A DNA stretch of 64,000 nucleotides from Clostridiales bacterium (GTDB lineage Bacteria; Bacillota; Clostridia; Christensenellales; Borkfalkiaceae). A program made the position numbers and the translations under genes. The DNA is taken from positions 1 to 64,000 of the forward strand of contig SVHW01000005.1 of assembly GCA_015055655.1 (NCBI GenBank). Direction: 5' to 3'. The notes under the pieces were generated by a model. It made no database searches, was not told where the DNA came from, and saw only the letters and a program-made list of their open reading frames with translations. The first letter of the stretch is position 1. Each line of letters opens with the position of its first letter. This document shows, piece by piece, positions 36,671 through 44,806 of the stretch.

Positions 36671-37864
36671 ATGCTTAGTATTGATAACGTATACAGCGCA
36701 AGAAACGCGCTGAAAAACGTAGTCCGTGAAACGGACGTTATCTATGCGCCCAAGCTTTGTCCTGGGGTAGATTTGTATTTAAAAACGGAAAATTTACAAA
36801 TCACGGGTTCGTTCAAGGTGCGCGGTGCGTATTATAAAATGACGCGTCTTTCGGACGCGGAAAAAGAACGCGGCGTCATCGCTTGTTCGGCAGGCAACCA
36901 CGCGCAAGGCGTGGCGCTGGCGGCGCAAAAGAACGGTATCAAGGCGGTGATTTGTTTGCCCGACGGCGCGCCCATTTCCAAAGTGGAAGCGACGAAAAGC
37001 TACGGCGCGGAAGTATGCCTTGTAGAAGGGGTGTACGACGACGCTTACCAAAAGGCGTTGCAACTCCGCGATGAAAAGGGATATACGTTTATCCACCCGT
37101 TCGACGACGAGGACGTGATTGCAGGGCAGGGTACGATAGCGTTGGAACTTATCGAACAGCTCCCGAAAATCGACGCGGTGATTATCCCTATCGGCGGCGG
37201 TGGGCTGATTTCGGGTATGGCGTACACGTTGAAAACGATTAACCCTCGTATCAAGGTATACGGCGTACAAGCGGTAGGCGCGCCTTCTATGCAACAATCG
37301 GTAGAACACGGCGTCATAGAAGAATTGTCCGGCGTATCGACAATAGCAGACGGTATAGCGGTGAAAAAGCCCGGAGAACACACGTACGAGCTTTGTCAAA
37401 AATACGTGGATAAAATCGTTACGGTCAGCGACGACGAAATTTCCGCGGCGATTTTGGCGTTGATGGAACAGCATAAACTCGTCACCGAAGGTGCTGGTGC
37501 GGTAGCGGTGGCGGCTGCGATGTTTGGAAAGTTGGATTTGAAAGGGAAGAAAACGGTATGTCTTTTGTCGGGCGGCAATATTGACGTAACCATTTTATCC
37601 AGAGTAATCAAACGCGGGCTTTTGATGTCGGGAAGAAGCTGCCAACTTATGATAGAGCTTATGGACAAACCCGGACAGCTCAAAAACGTGTCGCGCATTA
37701 TTGCAGACTTGGGCGGCAACGTCACGTCGGTGCATCACGAAAGAGCGAACGAGGGCAGCGACGTCAACGGTTGTTTCCTGCGTATTTTGTTGGAAACGCG
37801 CAATTACGAACATATCGCGCAGATTAAACAGGCGTTGACGGATTACGGCTTTAAATTATTGTAA
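36671..37864 (+). CDS. ilvA: Threonine ammonia-lyase with one ACT domain
   Basis: IlvA converts threonine to 2-oxobutyrate, the entry to isoleucine. The 397-residue protein has a PLP fold with the Schiff-base Lys in TGSFKVRGAYYK near residue 56, the phosphate loop ACSAGNHAQGVA near 84, and IPIGGGGLISG near 180. A single C-terminal ACT-like domain (about 325-397) follows; this is the short type found in Firmicutes, sensitive to different effectors than the two-domain E. coli enzyme. The ribosome binding site is AAGGAGAG. It ends the pathway genes of the operon together with ridA. Confidence 0.95.
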   Translation: MLSIDNVYSARNALKNVVRETDVIYAPKLCPGVDLYLKTENLQITGSFKVRGAYYKMTRLSDAEKERGVIACSAGNHAQGVALAAQKNGIKAVICLPDGAPISKVEATKSYGAEVCLVEGVYDDAYQKALQLRDEKGYTFIHPFDDEDVIAGQGTIALELIEQLPKIDAVIIPIGGGGLISGMAYTLKTINPRIKVYGVQAVGAPSMQQSVEHGVIEELSGVSTIADGIAVKKPGEHTYELCQKYVDKIVTVSDDEISAAILALMEQHKLVTEGAGAVAVAAAMFGKLDLKGKKTVCLLSGGNIDVTILSRVIKRGLLMSGRSCQLMIELMDKPGQLKNVSRIIADLGGNVTSVHHERANEGSDVNGCFLRILLETRNYEHIAQIKQALTDYGFKLL

Positions 37865-38355
37865 ACGACGGATATACGTCGCAATACGGCGTTGCGCTCT
37901 GCTTTTCTCGCTCGCGTACGCCTTGTACGCGTCCCTTCGAAAAATGCTCGCGCGCCTTGTCTTGCTCGTATCTGCGCCGTTTACCCAAAGACAATATTTT
38001 ATTTGTAATACGGCTATACTTACGTTTGCCCTTGCTTGTTTACGGAAAGTAAACGTCCCGTCGGGCAATCCGCGTATGCTTTGTCTTGCTCGTATCTGCG
38101 CCGTTTACCCAAAGACAATATTTTATTTGTAATACGGCTATACTTACGTTTGCCCTTGCTTGTTTACGGAAAGTAAACGTCCCGTCGGGCAATCCGCGTA
38201 TGCTTTGTCTTGCTCGTATCTGCGCCGTTTACCCAAAGACAATATTTTATTTGTAATACGGCTATACTTACGTTTGCCCTTGCTCGTTTACGGAAAGCAA
38301 ACGTCCCGTCGGGCAATTCGCGTATGCTTTGTCTTGCTCGTATCTGCGCCGTTTA
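37865..38355 (+). repeat. Family A gene-end repeat, four tandem copies between ilvA and ridA
   Basis: A first, divergent copy starts right after the ilvA stop (ACGACGGATATACGTCGCAA). Three almost identical copies with a period of exactly 124 bp follow (AATACGGCTATACTTACG at 38007, 38131 and 38255). Each has the GTTTACGGAAAGTAAACG hairpin, CCCGTCGGGCAA and TTGTCTTGCTCGTATCTGCG. The second and third copies are identical except for single changes, so the expansion is recent. This is the whole content of the gap of about 540 bp, apart from the ridA ribosome binding site. Open frames here are spurious. Confidence 0.9.
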
Positions 38356-38406
38356 CGAAACGACTGTATAGATTGCAGATAACGTTAATTATAGGAGAAA
38401 ACGATT

Positions 38407-38784
38407 ATGGAAATTTTAAAAGTAGCAACGGAAAAAGCGCCTGCGGCAATCGGGCCGTATTCGCAAGCGATTATTTGTGGGGAGATGGTATTTACTTCGG
38501 GGCAAATTCCCATCAATCCCGAAAGCGGAAACGTGGAAGCGACGACGATTGAAGCGCAAGCGGAACAAGTAATGCAAAACCTTGGCGAAGTATTAAAAGC
38601 GGCGGGCAGCAGCTTTGAAAAAGCGGTAAAAACCACCTGTTTTTTGGCGGATATGGGGGATTTTGCGGCGTTTAATGCGGTATATGCAAAATACTTTACG
38701 GCGAAACCTGCGCGCAGTTGCGTGGCAGTAAAAACGCTTCCCAAAAACGTGCTTGTGGAAGTAGAAGTGATTGCGGTGAAATAA
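38407..38784 (+). CDS. ridA: RidA-type reactive intermediate deaminase
   Basis: RidA hydrolyses 2-aminoacrylate and 2-aminocrotonate, reactive enamines released by PLP enzymes such as IlvA. The 125-residue product is of normal YjgF/RidA size. It has AAIGPYSQAI near residue 14, FTSGQIP, and NPxSG (here NPESGNV), and the catalytic Arg region in ARSCVAVKTLPK near 104. It lies after ilvA, its usual metabolic partner, and is followed by a strong terminator. It thus closes the leu/ilv operon. Confidence 0.95.
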   Translation: MEILKVATEKAPAAIGPYSQAIICGEMVFTSGQIPINPESGNVEATTIEAQAEQVMQNLGEVLKAAGSSFEKAVKTTCFLADMGDFAAFNAVYAKYFTAKPARSCVAVKTLPKNVLVEVEVIAVK

Positions 38785-38801
38785 ACGAACGGAAACAGAG
38801 G

Positions 38802-38842
38802 AAACGCGGCGTGGTGAAATTCTCACCAGCGCCGCGTTTTTT
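38802..38842 (+). terminator. Terminator of the leu/ilv operon
   Basis: AACGCGGCG and CGCCGCGTT form a strong stem, with an inner GGTGA/TCACC stem, followed by TTTT. Confidence 0.92.
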
Positions 38843-38915
38843 GCTGAAAATCCAAAAAAACTTACAAAAATCGCCCACTTTTTTTTCGTTTTGTATAGAT
38901 TTCTTTTAGGAAATA

Positions 38916-38924
38916 TGTTATAAT
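38916..38924 (+). promoter_or_regulatory. Extended -10 promoter of pyrH
   Basis: TGTTATAAT is an extended -10 box (TGn plus TATAAT at 38919-38924). The -35 region is poor (TAGATT at 17 bp). It begins the pyrH-frr-uppS-cdsA-dxr-rseP unit. Confidence 0.6.
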
Positions 38925-38963
38925 ATTGCAGATAGAAAAAAATTCAACCAAAGGAGAAAGCAT

Positions 38964-39671
38964 ATGCAACCAATTTACAAGCGAGTGCTGTTAAAACTTT
39001 CGGGCGAAGCCCTTGCAGGAGACCAACGTTTTGGTTTAAACCACGAGGTAATTGCGCCCGTCGTAGAACAAATCGTGCAGTTGCATCATTTGGGCGTACA
39101 AGTAGGCTTGGTAATCGGCGGCGGTAACTTTTGGCGTGGCAGACAGGGCACGAATATGGACAGGACGACGGCAGACCATATGGGGATGTTGGCAACGGTA
39201 ATGAACTCGCTTGCGATGATGGACGCTATCGAACAAAAGGGCGTTCCCGTTCGCGTACAAACGGCTTTGGATATGGTATCTTTGGCGGAGCCGTTTATTT
39301 TACGCAAAGCGCTTCGTCATTTCGAGATGGGAAGAATCGTCATTTTCGCCTGCGGCACGGGCAATCCCTACTGTTCAACGGACACGGCGGCGGCGCTTCG
39401 CGCCTGCGAAATCGACGCGGATATCTTGCTGATGGCAAAGAACGTGGACGGCATTTACGATTCCGACCCGAAGACCAATCCGTTTGCGAAAAAATATGAA
39501 ACGCTCCGCTATGCGGATATCATCAATCAAGGATTAAAAGTGATTGATTTCACGGCGGCGACGATGTGTATGGAGAATAACGTACCCACGCTCGCCTTCG
39601 GCTTGAACGAAGAAAATTCTATCGTTCGTGCGGTGTGCGGAGAGCAACTCGGTACGCTTATCAAAGTATAA
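38964..39671 (+). CDS. pyrH: UMP kinase
   Basis: PyrH phosphorylates UMP to UDP and belongs to the amino-acid kinase fold. The 235-residue product has YKRVLLKLSGEALAG at the N-terminus, VIGGGNFWRG near residue 52, the TADHMGMLAT UMP-site segment near 73, and GTGNPYCSTDTAAALRA near 132. The ribosome binding site is AAAGGAGA. frr follows 35 nt later. In many bacteria rpsB-tsf precede it; they are absent here. Confidence 0.97.
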   Translation: MQPIYKRVLLKLSGEALAGDQRFGLNHEVIAPVVEQIVQLHHLGVQVGLVIGGGNFWRGRQGTNMDRTTADHMGMLATVMNSLAMMDAIEQKGVPVRVQTALDMVSLAEPFILRKALRHFEMGRIVIFACGTGNPYCSTDTAAALRACEIDADILLMAKNVDGIYDSDPKTNPFAKKYETLRYADIINQGLKVIDFTAATMCMENNVPTLAFGLNEENSIVRAVCGEQLGTLIKV

Positions 39672-39706
39672 AAATTGCAAGAAAAGGTAATATAAGGAGA
39701 AATATT

Positions 39707-40279
39707 ATGATTGAAAACGAAAAGATTGAAGAAATGATGTTAGAGCTTGAAGAAAAGGCGGAAAATTCCTTGCGCGCATTGGAAGGCGATTACGGCGCAA
39801 TCCGTACGGGCAGGGCAAACCCTCGTATTTTAGATAGATTGGAAGTGGAAGCGTACGGCGGCATGAGTAAGCTTGTAGAACTTGGCAACGTATCGGCGTT
39901 GGACGCGAAATGTTTGCAAATCAATCTTTGGGACAAATCGCTTTTGAAAGCGGTTGAAAAGGCAATTTTGCAATCGAACATCGGGCTCACGCCGACCAAC
40001 GACGGCAACGTTATCCGTTTGGTATTCCCCGATATGACGGAAGAAAGAAGAAGAGAACTTGTTAAACAAGCGAAGAAAATGGGCGAAGAAACGAAGGTAG
40101 CCGTAAGAAATCACCGCCGTGAAGGTATGGACGTTATCAAAAAGATGAAGACGGCGAAAGAACTGTCGGAAGACGAAGCTTCGGGGTGCGAAGCGGACGT
40201 TGAAAAGATGGTTGCTGAATATATGTCCAAATTGGAAAATATTATTGCGGCAAAAGAAAAAGAACTTATGTCTATTTAA
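39707..40279 (+). CDS. frr: Ribosome recycling factor
   Basis: Frr splits the post-termination ribosome with EF-G. The 190-residue product shows the three-helix bundle pattern: GDYGAIRTGRANPRIL near residue 26, PTNDGNVIRLVFPDMTEERR near 98, and HRREGMDVIKKMK near 133. The start at 39707 has AAGGAG upstream and gives the normal N-terminus. uppS follows after only 3 nt. Confidence 0.97.
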   Translation: MIENEKIEEMMLELEEKAENSLRALEGDYGAIRTGRANPRILDRLEVEAYGGMSKLVELGNVSALDAKCLQINLWDKSLLKAVEKAILQSNIGLTPTNDGNVIRLVFPDMTEERRRELVKQAKKMGEETKVAVRNHRREGMDVIKKMKTAKELSEDEASGCEADVEKMVAEYMSKLENIIAAKEKELMSI

Positions 40280-40282
40280 CGT

Positions 40283-41005
40283 ATGGCAAAGAATAGAATA
40301 AAAGGGGATACGCGTATCCCGCAACACATAGCAATTATAATGGACGGCAACGGGCGTTGGGCGAAAAAACGCCTGATGCCTCGCTCTTTTGGCCACAAAA
40401 TGGGTATGGAGCGTATGATAGGTCTTATGGAACGCGCTTTTGACATAGGCGTTCCTTATATCACCGTTTACGCGCTTTCCACCGAAAATTTGAAACGCCC
40501 CGAGGCGGAATTGAACGGTTTATACGATTTAATCCGCAACCATTTTGAAAAATATATGGATAGGCTTTGTCAAAAAGGCGTCCGTCTTCGCGTCATTGGC
40601 GAAACGCACCTTTTGCCGCAGGACGTACAAGAAATTTTACGCCGTTCGGAGAAGAAAACGGAAAGCTATGAGGGGAAGGGGATAAATATCGCGCTTTGCT
40701 ACGGCTCGCGCGCGGAACTCGTTCGCGCGACGAATTTGGCGGTAGAAAGGGGCGAAAAAGTCACGGAAGAGAGCCTTTCTTCGCTGCTGTACACGGCTGG
40801 TCAACCCGACCCCGATTTATTGATACGTACGGGGAAAGAAGTGCGCCTTTCCAACTTTTTATTGTGGCAGGCGGCGTATGCGGAGTTGTTTTTTTCCAAT
40901 AAAATGTTCCCCGAATTTACGGATAAAGATTTGGAAAAAGCCATCGTTTGGTTTTCCGGCCGCGCGAGAAGGTTTGGGAAGACGGACGAACAGCTTGCTC
41001 AATGA
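40283..41005 (+). CDS. uppS: Isoprenyl transferase (undecaprenyl pyrophosphate synthase)
   Basis: UppS makes the C55 lipid carrier for peptidoglycan by cis-prenyl transfer. The 240-residue product has the substrate loop MDGNGRWAKKR with the catalytic Asp near residue 20, the TVYALSTENLKRP segment near 61, and the conserved DLLIRTGKEVRLSNFLLWQ near 191. It starts 3 nt after frr without a clear ribosome binding site, which suggests coupling. A weak family-B-like stretch (GCTGGCAAGTAGG) lies after its stop. Confidence 0.96.
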   Translation: MAKNRIKGDTRIPQHIAIIMDGNGRWAKKRLMPRSFGHKMGMERMIGLMERAFDIGVPYITVYALSTENLKRPEAELNGLYDLIRNHFEKYMDRLCQKGVRLRVIGETHLLPQDVQEILRRSEKKTESYEGKGINIALCYGSRAELVRATNLAVERGEKVTEESLSSLLYTAGQPDPDLLIRTGKEVRLSNFLLWQAAYAELFFSNKMFPEFTDKDLEKAIVWFSGRARRFGKTDEQLAQ

Positions 41006-41064
41006 CGTTCACGCTGGCAAGTAGGTAAAAACACAAAAATCATCGAAAAGACAAAGGCAGAACT

Positions 41065-41955
41065 ATGAAGAAAAGAGTAATTAGCGGCGCGGTATATACG
41101 GCAATATTGGTCGGTTTTTTTTGTTTAAAAGTCTTCGTGCACACGTTGTTTTTCGACGCGCTGATTTATACGTTTGCCGTGTTAGGCACGTGGGAGATTT
41201 TGCGCGCGTTCAAAGATAAGACGACGAAAGCGCAGCGCGTTATCGTAATGGCGTTTGCCGTGCTTTGTATCCCCGTATGCGCGTTGACGGAAGAATATCT
41301 TTCCCAAGGCTTACTTTACACGTGCGTATGCTTATTTGCGTTGATTGCGGCGACGGTATCGTCGTTGGTATTCGACCACGAGCGTACGTCGGTAGAAAGC
41401 GTCGGCGTATCGCTGTTTGCGGCGATATATCCCACGTTGCTTTTGTGCTTGCTCACGCTGGCAAATCACGCGCCTGCCATAGGGGAATTGCAAACGGTGG
41501 CGTTTGATTCCAATTTATTGATACTCTTTATTTTCGTGGTATCTCCGCTTGCCGACGTATTTGCGTTTTTGTTCGGCATCTCTCTCAAAAAAGTATTCCC
41601 GAAAAAATTAGCGCCAAAACTCAGCCCCAATAAGACGGTCGTTGGGTTTATAGGCGGTTTGGTAGGCGGTTTGATTGCCGCGTGCGGTTTATATTTTGCC
41701 TACGGCGCGCTGTTTGGCAGCTTTGATAATATGGGGCTTTGGTTGCCCGTATATTTGGCGATGGGCTTGCTCGTGGCGGCGGCGACGGCGTTTGGGGATT
41801 TGGTGGAAAGCTGTATCAAACGCAAAGTGGGGATAAAAGATATGGGCAATATTATGCCCGGCCACGGCGGCGTATTGGATAGAATTGACGGAGTGTTGCT
41901 TGCGTCTATGGTGATATATTTAGCGTATTCCATCGTAAGCATTGCATTGGCGTAA
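41065..41955 (+). CDS. cdsA: Phosphatidate cytidylyltransferase
   Basis: CdsA makes CDP-diacylglycerol, the precursor of anionic phospholipids. The 296-residue protein has about eight membrane helices and ends with the family signature DLVESCIKRKVGIKDMGN near residue 248, followed by PGHGGVLDRIDGVL, which holds the metal-binding Asp residues. The LSPNKTVVGFIGG segment near 187 is also typical. It lies 60 nt after uppS and 19 nt before dxr, in the classic lipid and isoprenoid gene order. Confidence 0.96.
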   Translation: MKKRVISGAVYTAILVGFFCLKVFVHTLFFDALIYTFAVLGTWEILRAFKDKTTKAQRVIVMAFAVLCIPVCALTEEYLSQGLLYTCVCLFALIAATVSSLVFDHERTSVESVGVSLFAAIYPTLLLCLLTLANHAPAIGELQTVAFDSNLLILFIFVVSPLADVFAFLFGISLKKVFPKKLAPKLSPNKTVVGFIGGLVGGLIAACGLYFAYGALFGSFDNMGLWLPVYLAMGLLVAAATAFGDLVESCIKRKVGIKDMGNIMPGHGGVLDRIDGVLLASMVIYLAYSIVSIALA

Positions 41956-41974
41956 TCAGGGAAGGAAATTGCAA

Positions 41975-43135
41975 ATGAAAACCATTTCACTTATCGGTTC
42001 GACGGGCTCGATTGGCAGACAGGTCTGCAACGTTGTCCGTCGCCATAGCGAAAAATTTACAATAGAATCGATTGTCGCAAACGCTTCTTCGGAGGCGTTT
42101 TTAAGCCAAGTAAGAGAATTTAAGCCCAAATATGCGGCGCTCGTCGACGTAGAAGAAGGGAAAAAGATAGCCGGTGAAATCCCTGACGGCGTGCGTTTTG
42201 CTTACGGGGAAGAGGCGGCGCTTGCCGCCGTGGAATACGGTGAAACGGCGTTTATTGCGGCAACGGGTTTTGCAGGGCTTGCCTATTCGTTAAAAGCCGT
42301 TGCTTGCGGAAAGGACGTTGCGTTGGCAAATAAGGAAACGCTCGTTTGCGGCGGCGAATTGGTTATGAACAAAATCAAAGGGGCAGGTATCCGTTTAATG
42401 CCTGTGGACAGCGAACACTCGGCGCTGTGGCAGGCGCTTTCTTTCCGTACGGACGCGCCCTTTTCTCGGTTGATTATCACGGCAAGCGGCGGCCCGTTTT
42501 ACGGCTGGGATACAACGCGTTTGCAAGGCGTTACGCCTGCGTCTGCGTTAAAACACCCCACGTGGCAAATGGGGGCGAAAATCACGATAGACAGCGCAAC
42601 GTTGCTCAATAAAGGCTTTGAGGTTATCGAGGCAAAATGGCTGTATAATACGACGTTGGATAAAATACATACCGTCGTGCAACCGGAGAGTATTATTCAC
42701 TCGATGGTAGAATTTGCCGACGGCGGCGTTTTGGCGCAAATGAGTTATCCTTCTATGGAATTGCCTATTCAGCTTGCCTTAACCTATCCCAATCGTTTCG
42801 ATTGCGGATTAAAGCCGTTGGATTTTGCCGCCCTTGGGGCAATTCGTTTTTTGCCGTTAGAACGCAAAGCGTTTCCGTGCTTTGATTTGGCGTTGACGGC
42901 GGCGGAAAAAGGGGACAATTATCCTTGCGCGCTTAACGGCGCGGGCGAAGTTGCGGTGCGCGCGTTTTTAGAGGAAAACATCGCGTTTACGGAAATTGCG
43001 GAGATTATTGCGGCGGCGTTAGACAAAACGGAGCGTATGCAAACGGAAAGTTACGCAATACTAAAAGAAACGGACGCGCAAGCGCGCGCCTATGCCAAAG
43101 AAGCGGTGGAAAAGTTCACAAAAGCGGGAAAATAA
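41975..43135 (+). CDS. dxr: 1-deoxy-D-xylulose 5-phosphate reductoisomerase
   Basis: Dxr makes methylerythritol phosphate, the committed step of the MEP isoprenoid pathway. The 386-residue product shows the NADPH motif SLIGSTGSIGRQ at residue 5, ALANKETLVCGGELV near 118, the catalytic loop PVDSEHSALWQ near 147, and HPTWQMGAKITIDSATL near 200. The start at 41975 has GGAAGGA upstream; the frame from 41942 lies in cdsA. With uppS nearby the unit links isoprenoid supply to cell-wall lipid carrier. Confidence 0.97.
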   Translation: MKTISLIGSTGSIGRQVCNVVRRHSEKFTIESIVANASSEAFLSQVREFKPKYAALVDVEEGKKIAGEIPDGVRFAYGEEAALAAVEYGETAFIAATGFAGLAYSLKAVACGKDVALANKETLVCGGELVMNKIKGAGIRLMPVDSEHSALWQALSFRTDAPFSRLIITASGGPFYGWDTTRLQGVTPASALKHPTWQMGAKITIDSATLLNKGFEVIEAKWLYNTTLDKIHTVVQPESIIHSMVEFADGGVLAQMSYPSMELPIQLALTYPNRFDCGLKPLDFAALGAIRFLPLERKAFPCFDLALTAAEKGDNYPCALNGAGEVAVRAFLEENIAFTEIAEIIAAALDKTERMQTESYAILKETDAQARAYAKEAVEKFTKAGK

Positions 43136-43156
43136 AGCGAAAAAGAGGGATGGATA

Positions 43157-44425
43157 TTGCAAATCACTTCATTATTAGCAAGCGGCGTCTGGAAAACGAT
43201 AGGCGGCGTAGCAATCGCCATTGCGATACTGCTGATTATGGTTACGGTACACGAATTTGGCCATTACGTCGCAGGCAAATCGCTCGGTTTTAAAATCAAC
43301 GAATTTTCCGTCGGTTTCGGCCCCGCTTTTTTCAAAAAGCGCAGTAAAAAAACGGGGGAGCTTTTCGCTTTACGGATAATTCCCTTGGGCGGATATTGTG
43401 CCTTTGAAGGGGAAGACTACGAAGAAGAGAAAACGGAGAACGAACCGCTGTTTGAAGAATTTCCCGCGAAGGAAAACGAAGCGGCGGAAACGGTTGCAAA
43501 GGAACGGTCGACAGAGCAGGCGGCGGAAAACGTAACGGATACCGCGGTTGACAAAACGTATCCTACGCCCAAAGGCAAAAAATTCACCGACCAACCGCCT
43601 TGGAAACGTATTATCGTATTGATAGCAGGCGCAACGATGAATTATCTGTTGGCGCTGTTTTTGATAGTGTTGATGTTCAGTATTTACGGGCCCGTACACT
43701 CGTATATCGATTACGTGGGCGACGTGCCGCCGATTGTGGGAGAAACGTCGGTATCTGCGCGGGATATCGTGTTGTCGGTAGACGGAAAAGATATTTATTT
43801 TTCCAGCGACTATACGTCTGCGCTCAACGGCAAAAAGCAGGGCGACGTCGTAGACGTGACGGTGTTGCGGTATAATAAGGAGCAAGAGCAATGGGCGGAA
43901 AAAACCTTGCAGGTGACGTTGCTTTGCGATTGCGAGTTTGAGAATATGACCGATTTAGCCCCCGTATATAACGCGTTTGGGTTAGACGCGTCGCAGTACG
44001 GCATTGCCAACGTCGCCAATAGAAAGATAACGGGCGAAGGTTTTTTTCAGGTAATAGGTAAATCTTTCGTCTATTCTTGGAAGACGGCAGGCATCGTTTT
44101 ACGTTCGCTTGGGGAATTGATAACGGGCAAAATCGGCATCACGGCAATGGGTGGCCCCGGCACGACGATAGGCGTAACGGCGCAAGCGGCGTCGGCAGGG
44201 CTGTTATCCACCTTAAATATCGCGGCGTTTATCGGGGTGAATTTGGCGGTGTTCAATCTTTTGCCAATTCCCGCCCTCGACGGTTGTAAAGTCATCTTTT
44301 GTATTATCGAGTGGATTCGTAAAAAGCCCGTCAACCGCAAGGTGGAAACGATGATACATCTTATCGGTATCGTCTTTTTGTTTGGGTTTGCCATACTGCT
44401 CGACGTGCTACAATGGATTTTGTGA
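43157..44425 (+). CDS. rseP: RseP/YluC-type site-2 metalloprotease
   Basis: An intramembrane zinc protease that takes part in regulated proteolysis, for example of anti-sigma factors. A TTG start at 43157 is chosen: AGAGGGA precedes it and the first membrane helix would be lost with the next in-frame ATG. HEFGH (residues 32-36) and the distant LPIPALDGC motif near 370 form the metal site. One PDZ-like region lies around 175-290. An acidic, low-complexity insert of about 60 residues (near 92-150, rich in Glu/Ala/Thr) precedes the second helix and is longer than usual. It ends the dxr operon. Confidence 0.93.
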   Translation: MQITSLLASGVWKTIGGVAIAIAILLIMVTVHEFGHYVAGKSLGFKINEFSVGFGPAFFKKRSKKTGELFALRIIPLGGYCAFEGEDYEEEKTENEPLFEEFPAKENEAAETVAKERSTEQAAENVTDTAVDKTYPTPKGKKFTDQPPWKRIIVLIAGATMNYLLALFLIVLMFSIYGPVHSYIDYVGDVPPIVGETSVSARDIVLSVDGKDIYFSSDYTSALNGKKQGDVVDVTVLRYNKEQEQWAEKTLQVTLLCDCEFENMTDLAPVYNAFGLDASQYGIANVANRKITGEGFFQVIGKSFVYSWKTAGIVLRSLGELITGKIGITAMGGPGTTIGVTAQAASAGLLSTLNIAAFIGVNLAVFNLLPIPALDGCKVIFCIIEWIRKKPVNRKVETMIHLIGIVFLFGFAILLDVLQWIL

Positions 44426-44447
44426 TAAAAAATTGAAAAAAGTGCAA

Positions 44448-44480
44448 GGTGTCAAGTAAAAACGCTTGACACCCGTATTT
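44448..44480 (+). terminator. Hairpin after rseP overlapping the next promoter
   Basis: Perfect 9-bp stem GGTGTCAAG/CTTGACACC (44448-44456 and 44465-44473), followed by CGTATTTTTATT. Its right arm carries the -35 box of the ylxM promoter. Confidence 0.75.
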
Positions 44481-44494
44481 TTATTAGGTATAAT
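44466..44494 (+). promoter_or_regulatory. Sigma-A promoter of ylxM-ffh
   Basis: TTGACA (44466-44471), a 17-bp spacer and TATAAT (44489-44494). The -35 box lies inside the inverted repeat that forms the rseP terminator stem. Confidence 0.85.
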
Positions 44495-44521
44495 AGACGA
44501 GAAGAAGGGGGGGATAGACGC

Positions 44522-44791
44522 GTGAAAGACGATTTGCAATTTGTGCGTTTGTTAGATTTATATTCCCCGTTGCTTACGAAAACGCAGCAAGAAATTACGC
44601 ATTTGTATTTCAATTGCGATTTATCGCTTGGGGAGATAGCCGAACAAAAGGGCGTATCAAGACAAAGCGTATCCGATTGTTTGCAAAAGAGCCGTAAGCA
44701 ATTACAAACGTTGGAAGCGAAACTGGGTTTTGCGAAAACGGTAGAAGAGATGCAATCGCAAATCAACGCGTTGCAGGGCGATAAGGCATAA
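44522..44791 (+). CDS. ylxM: YlxM/p13-type putative DNA-binding protein of the SRP locus
   Basis: An 89-residue helix-turn-helix protein of the UPF0122 family, nearly always encoded next to ffh in Firmicutes. YlxM has been reported to modulate SRP GTPase activity in streptococci. The sigma-70 region-4-like HTH is visible as LTKTQQEITHLYF, DLSLGEIAEQKGVSRQSVSDCL (about residues 19-57, given in parts), followed by a helical tail. The start codon is GTG at 44522. ffh follows 15 nt later. Confidence 0.92.
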   Translation: MKDDLQFVRLLDLYSPLLTKTQQEITHLYFNCDLSLGEIAEQKGVSRQSVSDCLQKSRKQLQTLEAKLGFAKTVEEMQSQINALQGDKA

Positions 44792-44806
44792 TAAGGAGAA
44801 AACGAG

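Noticed and set aside
37865..38552. Possible CRISPR array or small genes in the 124-bp repeats
   Set aside because: The units are whole tandem copies without unique spacers, no cas genes are near, and the open frames lie in repeats with no ribosome binding site.
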